This document shows, one piece after another, positions 21,497 through 30,225 of a DNA stretch of 64,000 nucleotides. Made by a program: the position numbers and the translations under genes. The notes below the pieces were generated by a model. That model saw only the letters and a program-made list of their open reading frames with translations. It made no database searches and was not told the origin of the DNA. Positions within the stretch are counted from its first letter, which is position 1, and every line of letters begins with the position of its first letter. The stretch is from Paralithodes platypus (taxonomy: Eukaryota > Arthropoda > Malacostraca > Decapoda > Lithodidae), in assembly GCA_032716605.1 (NCBI GenBank), contig CM064480.1, positions 20,919,651 to 20,983,650 on the forward strand, read 5' to 3'.

Positions 21497-22157
21497 CCCG
21501 TTGAGCCCCGGCTAGTTATAATATTTTGTTCACCCCAGTCCCAAGCCATTTTAACTTCTTTTTTTTGTTTGCTAAAATGGAAGACAAGGATGAGAAATGA
21601 AAAAAAAAAAAAAAAATCACCTCGGACATTTGGGGGGGGGGGGGGAGCCTCAAAAAAATTTGTTGAGCCAAAATGGAAGAGAATGGTGAGAAATGAAGAC
21701 AAAAATAAAAAAAAAATCATTTCGGTCATTTGGGGGGCGGGGTGGGGAGGGGTTTCAATAGTTCGTCTCCCCCGCATGACCACCCGCCCGGGAGCACTAG
21801 GGTAAAAACTGAGTATGGCATTGTACGGCATACATCCTAAGGAGTGTCTCACATAAATCTCAAGCCTCTAGCTCCCATACGACCGGAGTAATGAAGGTTC
21901 AAAGTGGCGGTGAACTAAGGGTGTAAAGTATCCCCACTAAGCCCACCACCACCAGCCGCGCGGCTGTCTCGGCCCGCTCACACCTACTGGCCCGGCTCCC
22001 ACACACACTACGGTACCTCCCCCTCCTATTCTCCCGCCATTTCCTACCTTACGAGCCACGTAAGTGTTTTTTATATGTCGGACGCACGTGATGCGTCGCT
22101 GGGAGTTGGTGATCAAACACTGCCGACGCAACACGTGCGACGCTGGGTCTCACTGGG
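21497..22157. mobile_element. TTAA-flanked MITE, piggyBac-like
   Basis: 661 bases between TTAA at 21493-21496 and 22158-22161. Family A copy 2 has the uninterrupted site (TTTTATTAAACTCTC, as reverse complement near 51895). The ends read CCCGTTGAGCCC and, inverted from the right, CCCAGTGAGACCC. That is a short imperfect terminal repeat of piggyBac style. It contains A-runs, a G-run near 21632 and no ORF worth calling, so it is non-autonomous. Confidence 0.85.
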
Positions 22158-22267
22158 TTAAACTCTCTTGTTTAAATTGTGTTTCTTTGTCATTCATAAT
22201 TTTGTTTTATGCATTGTTTTTTTTGGTATGTTGGGCTTGGATGTCCTCCTCCTATTTGTTACGCAGC

Positions 22268-22379
22268 CTTGACGTTGGATTTGCCAAGACTACTAACAAA
22301 TTGGGAGGTTTGACGTACCTCCCAACCTACCAAATAGGAAAACCTACTATTTGGTAGTAGTCTTGGAAAATCCAACGTA
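22268..22379 (+). repeat. DIRS-A1 internal complementary region
   Basis: Runs from TTGACGTTGGATTTGCCAAG, through AATTGGGAGGTTTGACGT and the hairpin-forming ACCTCCCAACC, to TAGTAGTCTTGGAAAATCC. It is the inverse of the 3' terminal repeat at 22706-22789, joined to a slightly different end (GCCAAGACTACTAACAAATT). That is what an internal complementary region copying both termini should look like. Confidence 0.7.
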
Positions 22380-22789
22380 CATAATACCCTCCCTCACGCC
22401 GGACCCCTGCCCATCCGCGTTCTTCTGCTGACGTGAGATGTGATAACAAGAGAGGGTCGCTCATGCGCACGTTCGACAGGGATCTGCACATGACGGAACA
22501 TGGGATGGGCCTTAAGCGGTAAATAAGGTAAATCCCTTTTTCTTCTCTTCTATGCTTTTTTCACCTTCGGTGGTAGTTTTGGTTAATGTACAACGTCTCC
22601 TAGAGCAAGATAAGGAGTAGACTCTAGACGTTTTCTTTTTTAACCGCGGTTGGAATGACGACATAGCAGTCAAAATAGACAAGTCGTCATTGCAATTAGG
22701 TTAATAGCCTTGACGTTGGATTTTCCAAGACTACTACCAAATAGTAGGTTTTCCTATTTGGTAGGTTGGGAGGTACGTCAAACCTCCCA
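22380..22789 (+). repeat. DIRS-A1 3' inverted terminal repeat region
   Basis: Includes CTCCTAGAGCAAGATAAGG and AACCGCGGTTGGAATGACG, and ends with a terminal block 22706-22789 (TTGACGTTGGATTTTCC to CGTCAAACCTCCCA). The block is shared with 51389-51475 (minus), 50258-50345 (plus) and, inverted, 27590-27677. Family homology stops at about 22789. Confidence 0.75.
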
Positions 22790-25700
22790 TTCCGGAACAT
22801 GAGGGTGTTGAGCAAAGAGCAAAAACAGGGGCTAGAGCAGCCATGGCAGAGACTGGTTAAAAGCTAACTCCCCCCCGGCCTCACCTGGTCCTCTGTGGAC
22901 CCGCCGGAACTCCGCCCTGGAAAAAAGAAAATTTCCAGGAATTAATGCTCATAAGGTTACCCCACAATGTTCTAACACAAGTGTTAATGAACCGCCGGGC
23001 AACGAGACGTAATACCCCACCATTACCTCTCGTTACCCTGTAGGTTCGTATGTAAAGATTTGTAAATAGCTTTACGTGTCCAAAAGATTTAAGAATATCC
23101 TCAGACATGATATAAAGATGAACAGTTCTTTATAAGTGACGCAGTCTTCCCTGTGATATAACGTTCACCGGGAACCCATACTAAGACGCCGGCCTCCTTA
23201 TTATAACGCAGTTAGCCAGGTTAAGCCCATCTTAATCATTAGATCGCCGTGAGTTGAATGTCTTGATACCTAAATGTATCCATCAATTGTTAGGCTAATC
23301 CTACCGAATTGCAAATCCGTGATTCCCACCCTCCCGAGGTTCAACCGCCGGGTGAAAAATAATAATAAAGTTAACCCCAATTGTTCCTATCCCCACTTCT
23401 TTGCAAAAGATCGCCGGGGTGGAAAGACTACTCAAAACAACACAGCCCAGTTTTTCAACGGCTTTGCAAAACCGGGAAAAACTATCGTCAACAGGTGTCC
23501 GCATGAACCCTTAGTTGAACCGGGTAACGCCCTTCTGCCGGGAAACACATAGTAAGCCTGAACACAGGCCCCACTACAGAGACGCAGTTCTGGAGAGCCC
23601 TCAAGCCACCACTCGCCGGGGGAAACTAGCCTATTTTAACCACGCATGATTAAAACTCGGCAACCAGCCGGATTTTCTCGGTGCAATCGAGAAAACCCGC
23701 CGGAAAAGGCAACCCACACCCACCAGACGCAATCTGAGAACCAGCCGGGTTTTCACGGAGCAGCCGGGAAAACCCGCCGGAAACGGTAACCCACACCAAC
23801 CAGATGCAATCGGAGGATAGTGCCTGGAATAAGCCAATACACAACTTATCCAGAACACACATGACACAGTAGTACATATTTATACAATAAATCAATAACA
23901 CTTGTATATGTTGTTACGGCTGGATCGGCAATACATATTCGGGATTCTTGATCGTAGGACAGAAATGGCTTAAGTGACAACGACACGCTCGATTCCAGTC
24001 CCAAATACTATATGCTCCAGACAACAAAAGCACCAACGCCCTACAGAGTTATCGTCTACGGTAACGAGGTACCTTAACTCGGCGAAAGTGTACAACAGGG
24101 GTAGGCTATGAGGCTAAACTCCCTCAGACATTTATAGGTTACGTTATTACTAAAGAAATGCAATACTCAAGAAACTACGTTAATATTAAGCCTCTAATAA
24201 TGTAGAATAGAAGCAGGCTAAAGGTATGACAGTGAAATGCTAAATGACAAATGTACACGCCTACTTGAAAGCGCGTGCACTACACTAACTGTCCCCTACT
24301 AACATGCACTAGCATGTAGCATGCAAGATGTTCATGATCCAGTAGATACCTAATAATACACATGGGAGGAACATAAACAGTAGTCACTTATTATAATAAT
24401 GAATCTATACTTGGAATAACTAAAAGGTTGCAGGCAACAGTACTGCGCCGGTAGCCTACTACCGCATAGGCTACTTCGCTTCTCTCACTCTGTCTCCCCT
24501 CCGAGTCCGTATGCGCCCTACGCAACAGAACTCCGGACACAGCAGCAAAACGACAGTGCAGTTAATTGATACATGAAAGTATTAATAGTGTTGTCTTGTG
24601 TGTGAGTAATGTGTATTGTAAAGTGTTATAGATATATACTTAAAGAGAGCTGCAATGCATAGTAAAATAAAGATATATCCCACTCATCATCCCCATGTGT
24701 TCTAGCTAGCAGGCCAAGTCACAGGAACAACGAGTCCCAGCACCGAAAGCGAGAACCCAGGAGAAGACTGTAGAGAACACAAGGACAGATAAATTACGTT
24801 ACTCTACTATACCGGCACTACGAGCGAGCTGTAGTCTCGGGTGCTACACTCGCTCCTGGCTCGGTATGCAAATCAAGGCTAAGTCCTCGTCCCTCTACAG
24901 ACAACTCCTGGGCATGGTCGGGCTCTTACACATGGCACCAGTCTAGTCACAAATGGGATGATGAGCAGGGCATATAACTCGTGAACATGTAGAACGTTCA
25001 CCAACTATCCTCATCAAGAAGATCGCTGTTCACATTAACCCCTTAAATCTAATACATGTAAATATATGCTTGTCCTAAGAGTAATACGAGAGGTGAGTGC
25101 TGAAACTCCTTTAGGACCTCAAGGGAAGGTTATGCATTTAAATAGAGAGAAGAATGAAATGAGAGTAATGTCGTCAGAGAGAAAGAGTGCAACCGTGAGA
25201 AGTGGGGAGAGAGAGCAAGGGATGTTAGAATCTCAAAGGTTCTAGGCAACCTGATCATAGTAAACACAGCCAACCTCCAGGCAGTGTGCTGTACGACAAC
25301 ATGGGCCCAGCCCAAGCAGGCAACAATGGACTACCAACCCTATCGCGCCTAGCTATAAGGGCAAGGCTGCCAACCAGTCCATACGTCTGGCAACCACCCG
25401 GCCGGCAGCGCGGCGTGTTGCTACCCTCTTGCTCTGAAGCCCAACTCACTCTCTCTCTCTGAATTCCCATTATCCTATCTATCAACTTCTCCATTGATAC
25501 TACACATTAAATGGAAGGTCTCGACATGGCTTAAAACAAAACCCACCACTGGTTAGCACATGACGAGACCTTTGCAGAGATACAAAGAACATAGTTATAA
25601 GTTGTCACACTCAATATACATAGCGGCTGACGGTAGCCAGATCACGGGCGGTACAGTGGAGTACCAAGGAGTACAATCAGGTTGCGTTGCCCAGCACTGG

Positions 25701-26560
25701 GGTGCGTCACAATGTAAAAAAGCTACGAGAGGCTGGCTAGGCCTAAGCAGACGGAGTATCGCTTAAACATGTGGTAATAAAACAAAAAGCACTGAATATT
25801 ATCACAACAGGATCAGCAGCCAACACACCTCGAAGAAATATACCCGGGAGAGGGAAGCACTGACACGGGACCTAGAAAAAACTTCACTAAGTGAAGAAAA
25901 ATACGCTAGGAACGTCAGAAAACAAACAAATTAGGCAACTTCATCAGAAAGATAAAAAGAAGCCTAATCACGTGTAGTTAAAGCCAACTAAACAACTAGG
26001 CTAGCTAAACTGCGAAAATGTTTCACGCGTCCACCCCGGGACCACGAGGGTACGCCCGAAATAGGCGTCCCAAACACACGACCCAAAATACACTGAACTG
26101 CGGGCAGCCCGCCCATGACACCCCTGCTACGCATATCCTAACCTTACTCGATACATCCCAGAGTAAACAAATGAGAAAAAACTCACTAGGGACGCAGCAA
26201 ATGCGGAACGAGCGGAGCGTGGGGAGACACGTCAGGGCAGGTTGAGCGCAGAGCACAGAAGGAAGAATGACGCCTGAAGTCAGCGTCTGGTTAAAGATCC
26301 ACACAAGTACATCCACGAAGTTATGGAAAGCTTATGAATAGTTATTCTTATTTTCTTTTTATTTGTTATTTTTTACGAAAGTTTTTTCGTAGTGAGTACC
26401 CAATTTCATAATGACGAACCATGAGTGAGGTTGCGTGCGTTCATGATGAAGGCTCCTCAATTTTTTATGCTCTGCGCGGTAGATTCAAACTACGGTAAAT
26501 GAGTGTTTGAAGAGGGTGCCTTATGTAATAGGCATAATCGTCAATGATGGAGGGGCCACT
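22790..26560 (-). mobile_element. DIRS-like family B fragment: 5' leader and 5' terminal repeat, with solo LTR
   Basis: 22790-23911 plus 25712-26560 match the leader and 5' inverted terminal repeat of the family B element at 47940-49954, on the same strand, beginning within the first gag codons. There is no further gag, RT or recombinase on the left, where it meets DIRS-A1. A leader repeat of about 80 bases is doubled at 23655-23815 (AAAACCCGCCGGAAA), against one copy near 48834. The solo LTR at 23912-25711 interrupts it. Confidence 0.82.
23912..25711 (-). repeat. Solo LTR of the 10425-19955 gypsy family
   Basis: 1800 bp from TGTTACGGCTGG to TGCGTCACA, no internal region, flanked by ATGT at 23908-23911 and 25712-25715. 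The related leader near 49105 has the unfilled site (CACTTGTGCATGTGGC). It differs from the other two LTRs at several places, for example around 25255 (GATCATAGTAAACAC versus GCTCAAGGAACACAC). This is the usual remnant of LTR-LTR recombination. Confidence 0.95.
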
Positions 26561-27210
26561 AAAAAATAAATATATCTTTTTTACAAAGTATGAATACTAC
26601 AGTATGTGGTTGTTTGATTATCTGCTTTTGCTAGAGTTATGATATGATTACGAATGTCCCCCTCCAGTCTTAGATATCAGGCATAATCGTCAATGATAAT
26701 AATCGTCAATAATAAATTATAGGTTTGACTCCTGCAAGGAGATAAAGAAAACCTAATATTTAGTAGTGGCCCAGTAATCACTGACGACTGGGGCCCTCCC
26801 GACCATCCCCTTCCCATTCGTTGATGTATTAAGGATTTTGGTTTACTTGATATGTCAGTGAAGGAAGTATGACGCCTGAAGTCAGCGTCTGGTCAAATAT
26901 CCACACAAGTACATCCACGAGTATATGGAAAGCTTATGAATAGTTATTCTTATTTTCTTTTTATTTATTATTTGTTACGAAGTTTTTTCGTAGTGAGAAC
27001 CCAATTTCATAATGACAGAACCATGAGTGAGGTTGCGTACACTCATGATGAAGGCTCCTCAATTTTTTATGCTCTGCGCGGTAGATTCAAACTACGTTAA
27101 ATGAGCGTTTGAAGAGGAGGCCTTATGTAATAGGCATAATCGTCAATGATTACGGGGCCACTACTAAATATTAGGTTTTCTTTATCTCCTTGCAGGAGTC
27201 AAACCTATAA
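26561..27210 (+). mobile_element. DIRS-like family B fragment: 3' UTR, internal complementary region and 3' terminal repeat
   Basis: Plus-strand family B tail: 3' UTR (AATACTACAGTATGTGGTTG, CCCCCTCCAGTCTTAGATAT), a slightly damaged internal complementary region near 26683-26790 (GGTTTGACTCCTGCAAGGAG) and 3' terminal repeat to about 27210 (GCAGGAGTCAAACCTATAAT). It lies head-to-head against the minus-strand 5' terminal repeat ending at 26560, not in the order of a normal element. It stops about 50 bases from the NEMF exon. Confidence 0.8.
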
Positions 27211-27258
27211 TATATTCTGTAATGAACAGATAACTTGAACCCCTTGATTATGACTCAC

Positions 27259-27482
27259 CTGCAGAAGTTGCATTCTCATCTCTCTCTCCTCGTCATCCTG
27301 ATCTTGGTACTTTTTCTTTATCTTCTTGTTTTTACCTTTCTGTCCACGTTTCAGAGGCCCAGCGCCTTTACTGCCAGACTCCTGACTCTCTCCATCCTGC
27401 TCTACAATCTTCTCAGGTTTCGTACTTGGTTGGGCTCCTTTGTTACCCGACTTTGCATTTCCTTTGCCATCTCCTGATTTAT
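27259..27482 (-). CDS. NEMF: Exon of NEMF (Rqc2 / caliban) host gene
   Basis: 224 bases, minus strand. The acceptor is CTTTTGATAG before 27482, with AG at 27484-27483. The donor is CTTCTGCAG then GTGAGT at 27258-27253. The exon starts in phase 1 and ends in phase 0. It encodes about 74 residues: a Lys/Glu/Ser-rich stretch, then RGQKGKNKKIKKKYQDQD followed by DEEREMRMQLLQ. This is the conserved basic segment between the middle region and C-terminal NFACT-C domain of NEMF, the ribosome-quality-control factor that binds 60S-peptidyl-tRNA and adds C-terminal tails. No stop interrupts it. I found no neighbouring exon; flanking introns must be long and are full of transposons. A captured gene fragment is the alternative, but precise splice sites favour a real exon. 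Confidence 0.82.
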
Positions 27483-27589
27483 CTATCAAAAGAATGTTGT
27501 TTTTTATTACCGATACCTGAAGTTCATATATACTACAATATGTCAATACCCCATTCATTACATAAACAAATATAAATGGCAAATATCTA

Positions 27590-27677
27590 TTTTTTAGTAG
27601 TCTTGGCAAATCCAACGTCAAGGATATTAACCTAATTGCAGTGATGACTTGTCTAATTTGACTGCTAAGTTGTCACC
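27590..27677 (+). repeat. DIRS family A-type 5' terminal fragment
   Basis: TTTAGTAGTCTTGGCAAATC, CAACGTCAAGGATATTAACC and TGACTTGTCTAATTTGACTG match the reverse complement of the DIRS-A1 3' terminal repeat, diverged. In this orientation it is the left end of an element running rightwards. It begins about 107 bases from the NEMF splice acceptor. Confidence 0.75.
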
Positions 27678-28321
27678 TTGGCTTCTTAGGCCTTCTTTTA
27701 TGTTAGACAGATGCTACTTGGTTTAGGGCACACGTGAAATGTCCAGAATGGAGGTCGCGTGTGATAATAGTCTACCGAAGGTTCGGGGCTCGCCTTGCTT
27801 CCCATGTGTTGTGTAGTCTCTCTTTCTCTTTTCAATTGTCTTTTCCGTTAGTTCTAGGCATAGTTTTAGTTTATTAGTAACCTAGCTTGTTTTATCATTC
27901 AGGTATAGGCTATGCCCCAATGAGTTTCATATTTTCATAGCCTAGGTGTTTGCGTTTTGGGGTAAAATTCAGAAATTGCCTGTGGCGGCATTGCTTGATT
28001 TGTAGTGTTTGTGTCGGTCATTTATCATCTATCGTTTTTTCATGAGTCGCCCCTTCGTTCTCTCGAGTGGGTCAGGGGCAGGGCGTCTTGTGATTCAAGA
28101 ATCGTCACACAAGGGTTATTTAGTAATGGTTCTCTCCGTCAATGACGTGAGAGCCTTATATATATAAGGGCTCCCCGGAGACCCCCGTGAGGGTCCCGGA
28201 GAAAGCATAACGCGACCCAAATACTGTATATAAAAAGTACATCCTAGGGTGAAACCCTTTACTTAGTTCCTAGGGAACGTCATTAAAAAAGGTAATCATT
28301 AGAAAAAGAAAGAAAAATTTT
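27678..28321 (+). other. Unassigned region with TATA-like words
   Basis: May be the leader of a family A-type element starting at 27590. It holds AGGCTATG-type filler, an imperfect inverted repeat at about 28160-28200 (CTCCCCGGAGACC, GGGTCCCGGAG), and TATATATAAGGG at 28157-28168 and TGTATATAAAAAG at 28226-28238, both shaped like TATA boxes. Nothing coding until 28322. Confidence 0.4.
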
Positions 28322-28681
28322 ATGAGTAAAAGATTAGAAACTATGAATGTTGTATTACTAAATCAACTAGCGCGCCGTTATACAGTCCTTCCCTTGCACA
28401 CGTCCCCCAGCTGGTCACGCTGGGTTTATACGTCCTTCGTGTGGTCGCATCCCGCGTGGGAGGTTGTGCTAGTTTTGTTATCTCTGGATGTGCTACTTTT
28501 CATCTACGGACGTTTCCTGCTGCCTCTTCTGGGAAGTATAGGTTACTTTATAGTAAGGAGGCGTCATAGATATGTATTTTGTATTGAGCATTTCCAGAGA
28601 GCTGACGACTTCCGCGGGATGCACCACATGCTACAACCATTATCATTTGGTGATGGGCTGGTCTATCAGAGTGAGAACTGA
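28322..28681 (+). CDS. Unrecognised 119-codon ORF with hydrophobic segment
   Basis: ATG at 28322, preceded by an A-rich stretch, to TGA. The N-terminus is ordinary and basic (MSKRLETMNVVLLNQLARRY). Residues about 45-80 are strongly hydrophobic (WEVVLVLLSLDVLLFIYGRF, LLPLLGSIGYFIV), long enough for one or two membrane helices. A basic RRRHRY follows and the C-terminus is soluble. I recognise no family. It sits between a DIRS-type 5' end and a SINE and has TATA-like words 80-160 bases upstream. It could belong to the element starting at 27590, be a chance ORF, or be part of an unknown gene. Codon support is weak. Confidence 0.3.
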   Translation: MSKRLETMNVVLLNQLARRYTVLPLHTSPSWSRWVYTSFVWSHPAWEVVLVLLSLDVLLFIYGRFLLPLLGSIGYFIVRRRHRYVFCIEHFQRADDFRGMHHMLQPLSFGDGLVYQSEN

Positions 28682-28729
28682 GCGATCTCTGCCATACCCA
28701 TAGCTTACTCTGACTGTTCCTTTTAGGGG

Positions 28730-29206
28730 AAGTGTGGTGGAGTGGTCATGCCACTGGATTGGTAATCCAATGGACCCGGGTTCAAATCCCGATATGTCAA
28801 TGGGAAGATATTATTGGGATTGAATTTGTGCTGTACCTAGTATCAGTGCATTACCACAAAGCCCACCGAAATGCCAAAAAAATACCCTCATTGTTCCCTG
28901 ATTAAATAACACTGTATGCATATTCCCATATTCAAAATATGTTACAGGGGGACAATGCCTAGTGAGTTCATTGCTCAATAGGTGGCATTCTGAGAGTGAG
29001 GGTCTGAGTCTGGAGGGTGAGACGGTGAAGCACTTGAACGAAGCAACCAGCCGCTTCAGAGATGGAGCTGCTTCGAGCCATGATGGATGCTTCGCATGTC
29101 TCACTCCCCAGACTGGAACAAGACCTCACGGGCTTCACCGTGTTGAGCGGTAGAATGTACAGGCTCTCAGCCTATGCCCGAGAGGGAGTAGTTGGAATAT
29201 ATATAG

Positions 29207-29245
<39 letters not shown>
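28730..29245 (+). mobile_element. tRNA(Thr)-derived SINE with poly(A) tail
   Basis: The head resembles a tRNA: box A TGGTGGAGTGGTCATGCC, a seven-base anticodon loop TTGGTAA (GGT, Thr) at 28759-28765 and box B GGTTCAAATCC at 28779-28789. Acceptor strands do not pair and the T stem has a mismatch, so it is not a working tRNA. The body of about 400 bases ends in 39 A at 29207-29245. The head carries internal RNA polymerase III promoter boxes. I could not define target duplications. Confidence 0.8.
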
Positions 29246-29248
<3 letters not shown>

Positions 29249-29304
29249 AGATCTCAAGTGACGGCGTCTCTTCCGTGGATTGACCTCCAAATCTACCAAG
29301 ATTG

Positions 29305-29566
29305 GAAGCCAAAGCATCACATTTTTCCTTTGCCCCTCAACTTTCTCTTCATAATTACTGAGGGGCACAGGGCCCTGGGTGGGGCTTTGGTTTCCCGGGC
29401 GTTTCTGCACCCTCCTCAGCTCCCCGCCATGGAGTGGCTTCGGTCACACAGGCTTTATTGTGGTCGGCAGGGAGGGGTCTGTGGGGGCGCTCGGTTATGG
29501 GCTTGGCCTTGCTTGGGGCCTTGGGGCTGTTCGGCCAGTCAGCTTGGGGAACAACAACAACAACCA
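29305..29566 (+). repeat. (AAC)n-tailed LINE/SINE unit
   Basis: From TTGGAAGCCAAAGCATCAC to GGCCAGTCAGCTTGGGGAAC and (AAC)n. A second copy lies inverted at 51109-51386. The last ~75 bases resemble the 3' end of the LINE at 12186-13320, so it is a related LINE 3' UTR or a SINE borrowing that tail. The internal open frames are not conserved between copies. Confidence 0.7.
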
Positions 29567-30225
29567 TTATCATTATATCTATATTATTATTATTATTTAC
29601 AGTATTTCTATCTTTTTCCTCATTATATAATTACTTTATGTTAAGTAAGCCAGGTTAGTTAGAATGCCTCTATTTCATTTTTTTAGGCTTCGTTAGTTTT
29701 GTCTAGCGGTCGCCAGTTTTAGGAATAGGCCTTTGCCTATTTTCCTTCAGAGCTTTTCCAAGCTCCGAAATTCTATACAGTATTCTTAATTCTAACTTTC
29801 CATTATTATCATCTTGTTGATTAATCGTTGATTCTATTTGTCACAACTTTTCTTGCTGATAGCCTAACTTTTTTCTAAATGTCGCGCTTTCGATAACAAT
29901 TTTAATGACGGATTAGAGGCTATCGCATTTCCTTAATTTCTTATCGAAATTTCTAGATGCTTCGAATTTCATCCTTTTGATGTTTTCGTGACTTTGAGCT
30001 TTTCTCTTTACGTTTTAATAAAGTTTTTACGAAATATTTTCCTTTTGCACTTTATATATACAATTTATTACCTATTATTTCATACGTCTTCATAGTCTCT
30101 GTACCTTCCAGGTTTTCTGTCTTGTTGCAGAAGCAGAAATTGTTTATTCTTTTATGATACTTTTGCCTGTAATTATTTTTGATACATGCCCCCGTAGCCT
30201 CCCTTTTCAAAATATTATTATTTTA
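29567..30225. other. No gene; AT-rich
   Basis: AT-rich sequence with short (ATT) runs near 29583-29600. No reading frame, tRNA or repeat boundary that I can support on either strand. Confidence 0.5.

Larger units (their letters stand above)
8592..22789 (+). mobile_element. DIRS-like element, family A copy 1 (DIRS-A1), 5' truncated and interrupted
   Basis: The element is present in pieces: RT-RNase H at 8592-10424, tyrosine recombinase and 3' UTR at 19956-21492, and 3' UTR with terminal repeats at 22158-22789. The interruptions are a gypsy LTR element (10425-19955) and a MITE (21497-22157). Alignment by eye with the second family A copy (51389-64000) shows continuity at both sites. The 5' end is cut at about 8592, inside sequence that is late gag in the other copy, so gag and the 5' terminal repeat are missing. 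The tail has an internal complementary region (22268-22379) and a 3' terminal repeat (22706-22789), the layout expected of DIRS elements. RT and recombinase are damaged. Confidence 0.85.

Noticed and set aside
8592..22789. DIRS-A1 and DIRS-A2 as a segmental duplication
   Set aside because: Similarity stops at element ends and the flanks differ, so they are independent insertions.
28730..28802. Functional tRNA-Thr (GGT) gene
   Set aside because: Acceptor strands do not pair, the T stem has a mismatch, and it continues into a SINE body with poly(A).
29062..29250. Small ORF ending in poly-Lys
   Set aside because: It is translation through the SINE poly(A) tail.
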